A stretch of DNA of 49,421 bases from Sulfurovum sp. (GCA_027068435.1 JAMOTA010000006.1:1-49421), one strand, 5' to 3'; positions 16,701-26,027 are shown, counted from the stretch's first letter. The notes: generated from the letters alone by a model not told the origin. Numbers and translations are program-made.

Positions 16701-16710
16701 ATAACTGCTC

Positions 16711-16950
16711 TTATGCTATGATATGTACTTCATAGATATATTCATTTTCATCAAGACCATATTTTACTTCACGCATATAGACGCTAAAGCCTTTTTCTTC
16801 AAAATACTCTATTAGCTCTTTTAACTCTTTATGTGAATTGTCTTTGTCAAAATAAAATATAGATTGGTTTGCCAGTTCTTCTTCTAACTTCTTTAATTCA
16901 ATAGTTTTAGGTTTTGCTTTAAGTGTTGTTCTAGCAAGTTTTAATTTCAT
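16711..16950 (-). CDS. HP0268-family small protein
   Basis: A 79-residue basic/acidic protein matching H. pylori HP0268 along its length: M-K-L-x-L-A start, S-I-F-Y-F near residues 30-34, F-x-E-K-G near 50-54, and the E-x-x-Y-E-V-H-I-I-A end. HP0268 has been reported as a small metal-dependent nuclease with an SMR-like fold, but its cell role is unclear. It is typical of Campylobacterota and stands just before miaB, ten bases apart. This gene is one of the better taxonomic markers in the window. Confidence 0.8.
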   Translation of the reverse strand: MKLKLARTTLKAKPKTIELKKLEEELANQSIFYFDKDNSHKELKELIEYFEEKGFSVYMREVKYGLDENEYIYEVHIIA

Positions 16951-17130
16951 CTTATAATTCCCTTGTAAATAGTCTGTTATTATTGCTAAATATTATACTT
17001 CATTTTCAGTAAAGGTTTGATTAGATATAATTCATTCTTCAAAAACACCCCCCTCCTTGACGTTCTTAACACTGTTATGTTACCTCTTGTAGCGGTTATT
17101 ATTGAAATAATTATCACTTAGGAAATTTTA

Positions 17131-18294
17131 ATGGAAAAAATATTAGATATTATAGAAGCAATTGCACATGAAAAAAATATTTCACAAGAACATGCAATGG
17201 AAGCTTTTACAGAATCATTGGTAAAAACTGCTAAAAAATTGACATCATTTACCAGTGCTTTTGAAGTAGTTATAAATAATGATACAAAAACGTATTCTAT
17301 TTTTAAAGTTATTACTGTTGTTGCAGATAATGATGATCAACTTTTGATAGAGGTTGGGAAAGAGGGCTTTAAAGAGAAGATAGAATCAGATGCATTTATG
17401 TCACTCTCTGAAGCGAAAGATTTTGATGACTCTATAGAACTTGGTGATCAACTTAAAGAGGAGTTTGTACTTGAAGAGCATGGTCGTACAGCTTCTGCTA
17501 ACCTCTTTAGAGAGTTAGAATACCATATCCAAAGACGTGTAGAACAAGATTTATTTGAAAAATATAGAGAAAAAGTTGGCTCAGTTATGTTAGGTACAGT
17601 AAATCGTGTAGATGCTGATGACAATACACACGTAGAGATTGGCGAACTTAAAGGAATTATGAGCCTTAGAAACCGTATTAAAGGTGAAAAATACAAGCGT
17701 GGAGACAGTATAAGAGCATTATTACGTTATGTAAGTGTTGACCCAGAATACGGACTTTTTCTTGAACTCACACGTACTTCACCAAAGTTCTTAGAGGCAC
17801 TTATGGCAAGTGAAGTTCCAGAGATTTCTGATGGTGTTGTAGAGATAACAGGAGCGGCTAGAATCCCTGGAGAGAGAGCAAAAATTGCTCTTAAAACTGA
17901 GCAGATGAATATAGATCCTATCGGTGCTGCTGTTGGAGTAAAAGGTGTTCGTATCAACGCAGTAAGTAGAGAGCTTAATAATGAAAATATTGACTGTATA
18001 GAGTTTTCTCCTATTCCTGAAGTATTTATTACTCGTGCTTTAAGTCCTGCAATAACACAGAGTATCAAAGTGATAGCAGATGAGAAAAAAGCGATTATAA
18101 ATATTACTGGAGATCAAAAAGCAAAAGCTATTGGTAAATCAGGAATTAACATCCGTTTAGCATCTATGCTTACAGGCTATACTATAGAGCTTAATGAAGT
18201 TGAAGGTGTAACGGAGAGACAAGCAGATTCAACAGATAAAGGTGAAGTGGCAAAAACAACAGATACAACAGCGTTGTCAGATCTATTTAAATAA
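17131..18294 (+). CDS. nusA: Transcription termination/antitermination factor NusA
   Basis: A 387-residue NusA: N-terminal RNA-polymerase-binding domain (about 1-125), S1 domain (about 130-200, with V-G-S-V-M-L-G-T-V-N-R-V), and two KH domains (G-A-A-V-G-V-K-G-V-R-I near 270-280 and A-I-G-K-S-G-I-N-I-R-L-A near 333-344). The C-terminal acidic repeats of E. coli NusA are absent, as usual in Campylobacterota. It stands alone rather than in the rimP-nusA-infB operon and is followed by two hairpins. Confidence 0.95.
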   Translation: MEKILDIIEAIAHEKNISQEHAMEAFTESLVKTAKKLTSFTSAFEVVINNDTKTYSIFKVITVVADNDDQLLIEVGKEGFKEKIESDAFMSLSEAKDFDDSIELGDQLKEEFVLEEHGRTASANLFRELEYHIQRRVEQDLFEKYREKVGSVMLGTVNRVDADDNTHVEIGELKGIMSLRNRIKGEKYKRGDSIRALLRYVSVDPEYGLFLELTRTSPKFLEALMASEVPEISDGVVEITGAARIPGERAKIALKTEQMNIDPIGAAVGVKGVRINAVSRELNNENIDCIEFSPIPEVFITRALSPAITQSIKVIADEKKAIINITGDQKAKAIGKSGINIRLASMLTGYTIELNEVEGVTERQADSTDKGEVAKTTDTTALSDLFK

Positions 18295-18314
18295 AATGTT
18301 AAAACAACGTGTAG

Positions 18315-18330
18315 GGTGGGTTTACCCACC
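18315..18330 (+). terminator. GGTGGG-CCCACC hairpin after nusA
   Basis: A six-base-pair stem with loop TTTA, 20 bases after the nusA stop, preceded by GTAG. It matches the extragenic palindromes at 7806 and 11181. Followed by AATATTAAAA, so termination strength on the plus strand is doubtful. Confidence 0.5.
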
Positions 18331-18349
18331 AATATTAAAAATGTAACAA

Positions 18350-18369
18350 AAGGTGGATAAATCCACCTT
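18350..18369 (-). terminator. Hairpin terminator after tpiA
   Basis: AAGGTGGAT pairs with ATCCACCTT around a two-base loop. On the minus strand the stem is followed by TTGTTAC, and the arm itself ends in U-rich sequence, 14 bases past the tpiA stop. Confidence 0.65.
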
Positions 18370-18383
18370 ACGAGAAAATAGAT

Positions 18384-19076
18384 TTAAGCTAAAATCATTT
18401 CCGCAAAACTACTAGCATCAAGTGATGCTGACCCTACTAAAACTCCATCCACTCCAGCGATAGTTGTAATCTCTTTAATATTAGCAGGTTTAGCAGAACC
18501 CCCATAGAGTAGAGGCTTATTGTTAATAGCCTTTTTTAAAGCTCTATGTGTATTAGATATCTCTTCAATAGTTGCAGATCTTCCAGTACCAATAGCCCAA
18601 ATAGGTTCATAAGCCACAATAAGATTTTTGTACCCGATGTCTATGCCTTCAAACTGTGCAAGTAGGTATTGCATAACAGCTTCAAAGCCTTTTTCGCGAA
18701 TATGAAGTGGCTCACCGATACAGTAGATAATCTCAAATTCATGCTCTTGAAAGAAAGAGAATTTTTGGGCTACTTGATCTTGTGACTCTCTCATATACTC
18801 ACGTCTTTCACTGTGACCTATAAGAATTGTTTTAATATCAAACTCATCAAGTTGCTCTAGTCCTATCTCTCCTGTGTATGCACCATTAGCACAAGCATAA
18901 GCATTTTGGGCACCAATTTTAAACACCCCTTCATAAATATCTAGTGCAGTAGAGGGAGGAAAAATATAGATTCTATCTTCACTTTTTTTACCAGTGATTT
19001 TATCTGTTAGTTCATTAAGATAAAGTTCAGTACTTTTACGTGTATGGTTAGTTTTAAAGTTAGCAGCATATATCAT
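18384..19076 (-). CDS. tpiA: Triose-phosphate isomerase
   Basis: A 230-residue TIM-barrel enzyme interconverting dihydroxyacetone phosphate and glyceraldehyde 3-phosphate. Visible are N-F-K near residues 6-8 (catalytic Lys), G-H-S-E-R-R near 86-91 (catalytic His), A-Y-E-P-I-W-A-I-G-T-G near 154-164 (catalytic Glu) and the phosphate-binding Y-G-G-S-A near 191-195. It is shorter than the 250-residue norm, typical for Campylobacterota. Third gene of the gap-pgk-tpiA operon, one base after pgk. Confidence 0.94.
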   Translation of the reverse strand: MIYAANFKTNHTRKSTELYLNELTDKITGKKSEDRIYIFPPSTALDIYEGVFKIGAQNAYACANGAYTGEIGLEQLDEFDIKTILIGHSERREYMRESQDQVAQKFSFFQEHEFEIIYCIGEPLHIREKGFEAVMQYLLAQFEGIDIGYKNLIVAYEPIWAIGTGRSATIEEISNTHRALKKAINNKPLLYGGSAKPANIKEITTIAGVDGVLVGSASLDASSFAEMILA

Positions 19077-19077
19077 A

Positions 19078-20271
19078 TTATAGCTCTAATGCTTCAAGAC
19101 CAGGGAGTATAATACCCTCTATAAGTTTTAAACTTGCTCCACCACCTGTACTTACAAAAGTCATCTCATCTACATCACCAGCACGTTGTGCTACATCAGC
19201 AGTGTCACCACCACCTACTATAGTTGTTGCATGCGTCTCTGCAATATGGTGTGACATCATGATACTTCCTTTTGAAAACTTATCCATCTCATAAACACCC
19301 ATTGGACCATTCCAGATAATTGTTTGGGCATCATTGAGTACTTCTCTAAAAAGTCTTGAACTAGCTGGTCCTGTATCTAGCCCCATCCAATCTACAGGTA
19401 TCTCTTGCGATGGTAAGTATTTTACTGCTGTATTTTCAGAAAACTCTGGAGCTACAACAAAATCTACGGGAAGATAGAATTTTACTCCTAGTTTATGAGC
19501 TTTCTCCATGATGCTTCTGGCTTCATCAAGAAGGTCATCTTCTACTAAAGAGTTACCTATCTCATACCCTTGTGCTTTAAGGAATGTAAATGCCATACCC
19601 CCACCTATAATTACTTTATCTACTTTATTTACAAGATTTGTTAATGCTTGAAGTTTTCCAGATACTTTAGAACCACCTACCACTGCTACAAATGGTCTTA
19701 TAGGGTTTTCCAATACTTTACCAAAAAAGTTTACCTCTTTACTCATAAGAAAACCTGCAGCTTTATGCTCTATATCAAACTCTTTAGCTATGGCATAAAT
19801 AGAAGCGTGTTTTCTGTGACAAGCACCAAAAGCATCATTAATGTAGATATCTGCAAAAGAGGCTAACTCTTTAGCAAAAGCTTCATCATTTTTAGTCTCA
19901 CCAGCTTCATAACGAAGATTTTCAAGAAGTAAAACATCTCCTGCTTTCATCTTTTCAGCTTTTGCTTTTGCATCAGAACCTACAACATCGTTTGCCATGA
20001 AGAGTTCATTTTTTATTTTAAGTAATGTATGTAGTCTTTTTGCAATAGGTACAAGAGAGTATTTCTCTTCATACTCTCCTGCTTCAGGTCTCTCATAGTG
20101 AGAGGCTAAGATGATTTTACAATCTCTATCTATACAGTATCTAATAGTTTGTAGAGCAGAACGTATACGTCTATCATCTGTGATATTTCCAAATTCATCT
20201 TTAGGGACATTAAAGTCACATCTTATAAATACTCTTTTACCATCAATCTCAATATCTTTTAATGTTCTCAT
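19078..20271 (-). CDS. pgk: Phosphoglycerate kinase
   Basis: A 397-residue two-lobed kinase that transfers phosphate between 1,3-bisphosphoglycerate and ADP. The substrate-binding R-C-D-F-N-V-P near residues 18-24, the [10 protein letters not shown] segment near 197-206 and the nucleotide-binding G-G-G-D-T near 353-357 are present. It lies 15 bases downstream of gap and just before tpiA. In an autotroph or a Campylobacterota lacking phosphofructokinase, this operon would run mainly toward sugar synthesis; that direction is inference. Confidence 0.96.
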   Translation of the reverse strand: MRTLKDIEIDGKRVFIRCDFNVPKDEFGNITDDRRIRSALQTIRYCIDRDCKIILASHYERPEAGEYEEKYSLVPIAKRLHTLLKIKNELFMANDVVGSDAKAKAEKMKAGDVLLLENLRYEAGETKNDEAFAKELASFADIYINDAFGACHRKHASIYAIAKEFDIEHKAAGFLMSKEVNFFGKVLENPIRPFVAVVGGSKVSGKLQALTNLVNKVDKVIIGGGMAFTFLKAQGYEIGNSLVEDDLLDEARSIMEKAHKLGVKFYLPVDFVVAPEFSENTAVKYLPSQEIPVDWMGLDTGPASSRLFREVLNDAQTIIWNGPMGVYEMDKFSKGSIMMSHHIAETHATTIVGGGDTADVAQRAGDVDEMTFVSTGGGASLKLIEGIILPGLEALEL

Positions 20272-20286
20272 ACCTACCCTTTATTA

Positions 20287-21282
20287 TTACTTTTTACTTA
20301 CTAATAGTGCCATATCAACTAAACGACAAGAGTATCCCCACTCATTGTCATACCAAGATAGTACTTTTACCATCTTATCGCCAATAACTTGAATGGTATC
20401 CATAGCAACAACGGTGCTTAACGATTCTCCTACAAAGTCTTGAGAAACTCTAAACTCTTCATCTATACCTAAAATACCTTGATGTGAACCTTCACTAGCA
20501 GTTTTAAATGCCTCTTTTACATCATCTAAGGTTACACTTTTGTTAAGTGTTACAGTTAAATCTACCATCGATACATCAGGGGTAGGAACTCTTATGGCTT
20601 GACCATTTATTTTCCCTGCAAGACTAGGTAGTACCTTAGCGATAGCTTTTGCTGCACCTGTTGTAGTAGGTACAAGGTTTACTGCACCAGAGCGACCTTT
20701 TCTTGGGTCTTTTTTATGTTTACCATCTAAAATAGGCTGAGAAGCTGTGTAACTATGAATCGTAGTCATTAGTCCATTTTCTATGCCAAAAGCATCATCG
20801 AGTACTTTTGCAACAGGAGCTAAACCGTTAGTTGTACACGAGGCGTTTGAGACAACAGCTTGCCCTGCATACTCATTTTCATTCGCCCCTATAACAAAAG
20901 TTGCAGTATCATCTTTAGCAGGAGCAGAGAAGACTACTTTTTTTACACCATTGTCTAAGTAGGGTTGTACACTCTCTTGAGTTAAAAATGCACCCGTACA
21001 CTCTAAAACAACTTCTGCCCCATACTCTGAGAAGTTAAGTTTTTTAGGGTCACGTTCTGCAAGAATTTTTGCTTTGTCATTACCTAAGTATAAGTAGCCA
21101 TCGCTTACTTTTGCATCTTTACGTGTACCATGTACAGAGTCATATTTTACATTGTACTCTAACATTTCAGGTGTACCACTTGCATTTACTACTACAAGTT
21201 CTATATCATCTCTATCTGCTATGATACGTGCGACACATCTACCAATTCTACCCAATCCGTTGATTGCTACTTTTACAGCCAT
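20287..21282 (-). CDS. gap: Glyceraldehyde-3-phosphate dehydrogenase
   Basis: A 331-residue type I enzyme: N-G-L-G-R-I-G-R nucleotide-binding start (residues 8-15), catalytic Cys in S-N-A-S-C-T-T-N near 150, and W-Y-D-N-E-W-G-Y-S near 309-317. It leads the gap-pgk-tpiA operon. The upstream space shared with nadD contains an 18-bp perfect palindrome at 21339-21356 that may bind a regulator. Confidence 0.96.
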   Translation of the reverse strand: MAVKVAINGLGRIGRCVARIIADRDDIELVVVNASGTPEMLEYNVKYDSVHGTRKDAKVSDGYLYLGNDKAKILAERDPKKLNFSEYGAEVVLECTGAFLTQESVQPYLDNGVKKVVFSAPAKDDTATFVIGANENEYAGQAVVSNASCTTNGLAPVAKVLDDAFGIENGLMTTIHSYTASQPILDGKHKKDPRKGRSGAVNLVPTTTGAAKAIAKVLPSLAGKINGQAIRVPTPDVSMVDLTVTLNKSVTLDDVKEAFKTASEGSHQGILGIDEEFRVSQDFVGESLSTVVAMDTIQVIGDKMVKVLSWYDNEWGYSCRLVDMALLVSKK

Positions 21283-21338
21283 TTTATACCCTTATAATTA
21301 AAAAAACTCCCTAAGTGAATATAGAAGTATTTTTATGC

Positions 21339-21356
21339 TAAAATTACGTAATTTTA
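21339..21356. promoter_or_regulatory. 18-bp perfect palindrome between gap and nadD
   Basis: TAAAATTACGTAATTTTA reads the same on both strands. It lies between the divergent starts, 57 bp from gap and 20 bp from nadD. A dimeric repressor site overlapping the promoters is possible; no factor is known for it. Confidence 0.4.
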
Positions 21357-21375
21357 CACTAAATGAGGTTATCTT

Positions 21376-22296
21376 TTGGTTAAAAAAGGCAAGCAAGTCG
21401 TAGCAGTGTTTGGTGGGAGTTTCGACCCTCCACACTTAGGACATCAAGATATTGTTCAAAAGGCGATGAAAAATTTAGTTATTGATAAATTACTTATCGT
21501 ACCTGCATATTTGAATCCTTTTAAAACATCTTCATTGGCTTTGCCAACCCAGCGTTTAAAATGGTGTCATACACTTTTTGATGGGTTAGAAAATGTAATG
21601 GTAGCCGATTATGAGATAAAAGAGGGTAGGAGTACTACTACTTTTAAGACTATTGAATATTTTAATCATTTTTATGATGTTCAGTACCTTATTATTGGTT
21701 CAGATAATTTATCTACGTTAAAAAACTGGTATCAGTTTGAATGGCTTAATAGGCATATTGAATGGGTGATAGTTACAAGAAAAAATTATCCTGTTAATAC
21801 CGAGGGCTTAAGAGCTTGGAAAATTTTACAAGTAGATAGAGAGATTAGTTCTACTCAAATTAGAGTAGATAAAACATTAAAATATATTGATAATAGAATT
21901 AAAATATCAGTAAAAGAAATTATAAAAGGACAAACCTTAATGACAATAGAAGAGAACATAGAACAGATAGTAACACTACTAGACGATAAAAAAGCAGAAG
22001 AGATAGAGGTATTTAATCTTGATGGTGCAGACTATATTGCAAAGCGTGTTGTTATAGCAAATTCACTTAATGGTAAACATACAGTAGCACTTTTTGAACA
22101 CCTTAAAAAAGAGTTAAAAGGAAAATCTGATGGTATTCTTGCTTCAGATGTAAGTGATGAGTGGGCAGTAGCAGATATGGGAGATATTTTGGTTCATATT
22201 ATGATACCTGAATATAGACAACGTTATTCACTTGAAGTATTTTTGTCTGAACTTGTAGAGAATCAGAAGAAAAATAAAGATATTGATCCTGCATAA
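21376..22296 (+). CDS. nadD-rsfS: NadD-RsfS fusion: nicotinate-nucleotide adenylyltransferase plus ribosome silencing factor
   Basis: One 306-residue frame holds two proteins that are usually separate neighbours. Residues 1-180 are NadD (G-G-S-F-D-P-P-H-L-G-H near 14-24, I-S-S-T-Q-I-R near 158-164), which adenylates nicotinate mononucleotide in NAD synthesis. From residue 189 onward it is RsfS (L-L-D-D-K-K-A-E-E-I, A-D-M-G-D-I-L-V-H-I), which binds L14 and blocks subunit joining in starvation. The start is TTG at 21376 with GAGG seven bases before. An internal ATG at 21940 has AAAGGA nine bases upstream, so free RsfS may also be made. Confidence 0.88.
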   Translation: MVKKGKQVVAVFGGSFDPPHLGHQDIVQKAMKNLVIDKLLIVPAYLNPFKTSSLALPTQRLKWCHTLFDGLENVMVADYEIKEGRSTTTFKTIEYFNHFYDVQYLIIGSDNLSTLKNWYQFEWLNRHIEWVIVTRKNYPVNTEGLRAWKILQVDREISSTQIRVDKTLKYIDNRIKISVKEIIKGQTLMTIEENIEQIVTLLDDKKAEEIEVFNLDGADYIAKRVVIANSLNGKHTVALFEHLKKELKGKSDGILASDVSDEWAVADMGDILVHIMIPEYRQRYSLEVFLSELVENQKKNKDIDPA

Positions 22297-22327
22297 AATG
22301 TAAGGTCGAAACTCTCGACTCTACATT
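22297..22327. terminator. Bidirectional hairpin between convergent genes
   Basis: AATGTA-x-GGTCGA pairs with TCGAC-x-TACATT around a short loop. It starts right after the nadD-rsfS stop and overlaps the end of the convergent small membrane protein gene, so it can serve both. Confidence 0.65.
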
Positions 22328-22647
22328 AACTCATGCCCTGAACCTGTTAAAAACTCTAAGACTAAAAAAAGTCCTAAAGTTAACACAGGTGAAAAAATAA
22401 TCCACCAATAATACTTTTCTCTAATAAGATAAAATATCAACCCACCCCAAGAGAGAACCATTAAAATAAGATGTGCCATAAAAAGTGGCATAACCTGTCG
22501 AGTAATATTACCCATAATCCCCAACGAGATAATGCCTCCAAATGTAGCTAAAGCAATAAAAAGCTTTTTTAGGTTTCTACTTCTACTGTATTGAAAAAAT
22601 ATAACAACAAGAGTGGTAAGCAGGGTTAAAAGTATAAAAGCTTTCAT
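22321..22647 (-). CDS. Small integral membrane protein, unknown
   Basis: A 108-residue very hydrophobic protein with about four membrane helices (roughly 2-20, 30-47, 54-73 and 81-101) and few charged residues. I do not recognise its family. It starts directly after the argS stop (TAG-ATG), so it is translated with argS. No catalytic motif is visible; the R-E-K-Y-Y-W-W loop near residues 75-81 is its most distinctive part. Confidence 0.7.
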   Translation of the reverse strand: MKAFILLTLLTTLVVIFFQYSRSRNLKKLFIALATFGGIISLGIMGNITRQVMPLFMAHLILMVLSWGGLIFYLIREKYYWWIIFSPVLTLGLFLVLEFLTGSGHELM

Positions 22648-24345
22648 CTATAATTTATTTACAACTTTAATACCGAGTATCTCTAATCCTTGTTTAATAG
22701 TTTTAGCAGTTAAATTCGCCAACTGTAAACGACTCATTTTAGTCTCTTCATCTACACCCTCTTTTAAGATAGGGTTTTGTTCATAAAAACGCATGAAGAG
22801 TGTAGCAAGTTCATAAAGGTAGGTTGTTAACTGGTTAGGTGAAGCATCTACTGCTGCACGGTTTAGTATATCTTCAAAACGAAGTAGCATAACACTTAAA
22901 CGATGTTCAAGTGCATCATTTATGAGTATCTTACCCTCTATCTTTCCATCAAAACGTCTAAAGATACTTTGAATTCTTGCATAAGCATATTGTAGGTAGA
23001 GTGATGTATTTCCTTCAAAAGAGAGCATTTTATCCCAGTTAAAGATGTAGTTTGATTCACGGTTGATAGATAAATCAGCATATTTGACAGCACCTATACC
23101 TATGGTTTTAGCTAAATCTGCGAGTTCACTCTCAGAGTAATCATCTTTATTATTGATACTCTCTTTTGCTTTAATAACAGCTTCATCAAGTAAATTGATA
23201 AGCTTAATAGTCCCGCCATCACGTGTTTTAAAAGGTTTACCCCCTTTATCCATCATGGTTCCAAAAGCAATATGCTCAAGGCTTACATCTGAAGCTACAA
23301 ACTCAGCATTTTTTGCTACAGTAAAGACTTGTTTAAAGTGTCCTGCTTGTCTAGCATCTACTACATAACATATACGTTTTGCTTCAAGGGTGTTAGCTCT
23401 AAACTCAAGTGCAGCTAGGTCAGTAGTAGCATAGAGGTAACCACCATCGCCTTTTTGAACAATAACAGGGATCTCATCACCCTCTAAAAATACACATTTT
23501 GCACCATTACTCTCTTCTAAGAAGCCTCTGTTTTGTAGTGTCTCTACAACTTTTGGGAGTTGTGCATTGTAAAAACTCTCTGCACGGACATCATCACGTG
23601 TAAGTTTTACATCAAGTTTCTCATATACCTCTTCACAGTGTCCTAACGAGATGTCAATAAACTTTTGCCACAGATTTAAACAGTGTGTATCGCCACTTTG
23701 AATCTTAACAACATACTCTCTAGCTTTGTCAGCAAAAGTAGCATCTTCATCAAAACGTCCTTTTGCCTCTTTATAGAACTTCTCCAAATCTTTAAGGCTT
23801 ACAGAGCCATCTTCATTTTGCTCTTCAAGGTAAGCAATAAGCATTCCAAACTGCGTACCCCAGTCTCCTATATGGTTTTGACGAATAACATCATCACCTA
23901 AAAAATGAAGAAGGTTAGCCAGTGTATCACCAATAATAGTTGAGCGTAAATGCCCCACGTGCATCTGTTTTGCCATGTTAGGACCAGAGTAATCTATAAC
24001 AGCTTTAATGGGAGTCTCTTTTTTTACTATGTTTAATCTCTCATCTAAAGAGGCAACTTGACACTCTGAAGCTAACCACAAAGGGTTTAACCAAAGATTG
24101 ATAAAACCAGGTCCTGCTATTTCACCTTTACTTAATGCTCCTGTAAAATCTAAATGGTTTAAAATTTCAGTTGCAATGACTCTAGGGTTTTTACCCAATT
24201 TTTTTGCCAATGCCATTGCTCCATTAAACTGATAGTCTCCAAATTCTGGTTTGGTAGCTTCAGATACACTCATAGCCTCATGTGAAATGTCAGCTTTTGT
24301 AAATGCATCTTGTATGATTTGATTGATGTGTGATTTTAATTTCAT
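22648..24345 (-). CDS. argS: Arginyl-tRNA synthetase
   Basis: A 565-residue class I enzyme that charges tRNA-Arg. The N-terminal tRNA-binding domain is followed by S-G-P-N-M-A-K-Q-M-H-V-G-H-L-R-S-T (the HIGH-type motif, near residues 120-136) and F-G-T-M-M-D-K-G-G-K-P-F-K-T-R near 360-376, the degenerate KMSKS region usual in ArgRS. The anticodon-binding domain ends the protein. It follows tatA in a same-strand series with gmk. Confidence 0.95.
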   Translation of the reverse strand: MKLKSHINQIIQDAFTKADISHEAMSVSEATKPEFGDYQFNGAMALAKKLGKNPRVIATEILNHLDFTGALSKGEIAGPGFINLWLNPLWLASECQVASLDERLNIVKKETPIKAVIDYSGPNMAKQMHVGHLRSTIIGDTLANLLHFLGDDVIRQNHIGDWGTQFGMLIAYLEEQNEDGSVSLKDLEKFYKEAKGRFDEDATFADKAREYVVKIQSGDTHCLNLWQKFIDISLGHCEEVYEKLDVKLTRDDVRAESFYNAQLPKVVETLQNRGFLEESNGAKCVFLEGDEIPVIVQKGDGGYLYATTDLAALEFRANTLEAKRICYVVDARQAGHFKQVFTVAKNAEFVASDVSLEHIAFGTMMDKGGKPFKTRDGGTIKLINLLDEAVIKAKESINNKDDYSESELADLAKTIGIGAVKYADLSINRESNYIFNWDKMLSFEGNTSLYLQYAYARIQSIFRRFDGKIEGKILINDALEHRLSVMLLRFEDILNRAAVDASPNQLTTYLYELATLFMRFYEQNPILKEGVDEETKMSRLQLANLTAKTIKQGLEILGIKVVNKL

Positions 24346-24444
24346 AGATTGTCCATAATATTTTCTTGGTTGAGAGAGGGAGACGTTTTAGTTTAACGTA
24401 CATAAAACACTCTTATTGAGACAATAAGAGTGCAGGGTAAAAGA

Positions 24445-24660
24445 TTAAGCGTTCTCGCTTTTTTTCTCTTCAGTTGTTTTGACTTCTGACTCATCTTTTT
24501 TAGCAAGTTCTTTAGGCTCTTCGTCCTCTTTAATCGCTTGTTTAAAGTCTTTAATACCTTTTCCCATACCTTTTGCAAGATCTGGTATTTTCTTTGCTCC
24601 AAAAAGAAGCACAACAATTGCTAAAACAATCAGTAGTTCTGGCATACTTGGCATACCCAT
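24445..24660 (-). CDS. tatA: Twin-arginine translocase subunit TatA/E
   Basis: A 71-residue protein: one N-terminal membrane helix ([15 protein letters not shown]), the hinge F-G-A-K-K-I-P, an amphipathic helix ([13 protein letters not shown]) and an acidic/lysine-rich tail. It forms the pore-like part of the Tat pathway for folded, cofactor-bearing proteins. No tatC in the window. An alternative start at M3 is possible. Confidence 0.92.
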   Translation of the reverse strand: MGMPSMPELLIVLAIVVLLFGAKKIPDLAKGMGKGIKDFKQAIKEDEEPKELAKKDESEVKTTEEKKSENA

Positions 24661-24738
24661 GGTTCATCCTTTATTTACACCTAAAATCATGTAATATTTA
24701 AAATTTGAATAATTATACTTAAAATTGTTTAACCCAAG

Positions 24739-25359
24739 CTAATCTAACCACTGAGTGATAAATTGAGACTCATCAACTTCACTCTGTTTTAGTCTTGCTG
24801 CCTTTGCTACAATCACAAACTCTTTAGCTGCTTCATCTACAGTATCGTTGATAATAGTAAAATCATACTCTCCCACTGCATAAATCTCTTTTTTTGCATT
24901 TGTGATACGTTGGCTAATAACATTTTCATTGTCAGTACATCTTGCACGAAGACGCTCCTCTAGGTCAGAGAGTGTAGGGGGTGTGATAAATGCAGAAGTG
25001 GTAATGTCATTCATTTTTGCTCTTACTAAACGATGCCCTTGAATGTCAATATCAAAAATAACTAGTTTTCCTGCGTCAAGAGCATCTCTCACAGGTTTAA
25101 GTGACGTTCCGTAGTAGTTACCATGCACTTGAGCATACTCAAGAAAATTACCAGCTTTAATGTCCTCTTCAAAACTCTCTTTTGTGACAAAAAAATAGTC
25201 AACACCATCTTCTTCCCCTACTCTTGCAGGACGAGTGGTAGTTGAGATGGAAAAGTAATATTCTCCTATCTCTTTAGATGCAGCATGAATAATGGTACTT
25301 TTTCCTGCTCCGCTTGGACCTGAAAGAACTAAAATAGCACCTTTTTGTAATTTTTCCAT
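24739..25359 (-). CDS. gmk: Guanylate kinase
   Basis: A 206-residue nucleotide kinase (GMP to GDP). P-loop S-G-P-S-G-A-G-K-S-T near residues 13-22, GMP-binding S-T-T-T-R near 39-43 and V-D-Y-F-F-V near 53-58 are present. It lies two bases after the receiver-like gene at 25362 and before tatA on the same strand. Confidence 0.95.
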   Translation of the reverse strand: MEKLQKGAILVLSGPSGAGKSTIIHAASKEIGEYYFSISTTTRPARVGEEDGVDYFFVTKESFEEDIKAGNFLEYAQVHGNYYGTSLKPVRDALDAGKLVIFDIDIQGHRLVRAKMNDITTSAFITPPTLSDLEERLRARCTDNENVISQRITNAKKEIYAVGEYDFTIINDTVDEAAKEFVIVAKAARLKQSEVDESQFITQWLD

Positions 25360-25361
25360 CT

Positions 25362-26027
25362 CTATTTGTCCTTAAATTTTATTTTAATCGTAACATCGGC
25401 AAGGTTTATAAGTTTCTTAATTTTCTTCTTTTTCATCTTGGTTACTGCTTTTAAGAGTTTCTCTTCAAAGATTAATTTTCTTTTTTTCTTTTTTTCTTTT
25501 TGATCTTTGTAGTCATCGTTATTTACTGTAAGTACTTCAGATAGCTCTTGGTTGTCTAATTCTAAGAGAATTTTTATCTGGTCTATCTCTACAGTATTGA
25601 GAACAGAGGGTAACTGCTCCTCTTTCTCTACGGAATCTATTTGCTCCTCTTCTGTAGCTAGAGGGAAAATAGAAGGAGTATCAAGTTCAACTGAAGATAA
25701 GTACTTCTCTTTTTGAGACTCTTTTTCTAAAATATCTGTTATATATGTAGGAAGAAAAGGCTTTTTTACAACAATATGAAAAAGGTTATGCTCATCATTA
25801 AAAGTTTTACCTGTAGATAAAAATATTTTTGTGGTTTCTATAAGAGTATTTAAATGTTCCAATAATTCATCACTATAAGAGCCTTCATCAATAAATACTA
25901 CATCATAGTTCTCTTTAGAGGCTAGGTTTATCTCTGTTACCTCTTCTAAGTAAATTTGCGTTTCATTTACACCAAGAGAGATAAGTTGAGAAACAATAGG
26001 ATTATTGTTGATAAGTAAAATATGCAT
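25362..26027 (-). CDS. Degenerate response-regulator receiver protein with charged tail
   Basis: Begins at ATG 26027 with GGAG seven bases upstream (a TTG four codons earlier overlaps that ribosome site and is less likely); 221 residues. The first 100 resemble a receiver fold: M-H-I-L-L-I-N-N-N-P in place of the usual acidic pair, D47 at the phosphorylation position, S71 and K88-K89-P90. Loss of the acidic pair suggests it cannot take up phosphate normally. Residues 100-221 are low-complexity, first acidic then very lysine-rich (K-E-K-K-K-K-R-K). No output domain is recognised. Being directly before gmk suggests co-expression only. Confidence 0.6.
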   Translation of the reverse strand: MHILLINNNPIVSQLISLGVNETQIYLEEVTEINLASKENYDVVFIDEGSYSDELLEHLNTLIETTKIFLSTGKTFNDEHNLFHIVVKKPFLPTYITDILEKESQKEKYLSSVELDTPSIFPLATEEEQIDSVEKEEQLPSVLNTVEIDQIKILLELDNQELSEVLTVNNDDYKDQKEKKKKRKLIFEEKLLKAVTKMKKKKIKKLINLADVTIKIKFKDK

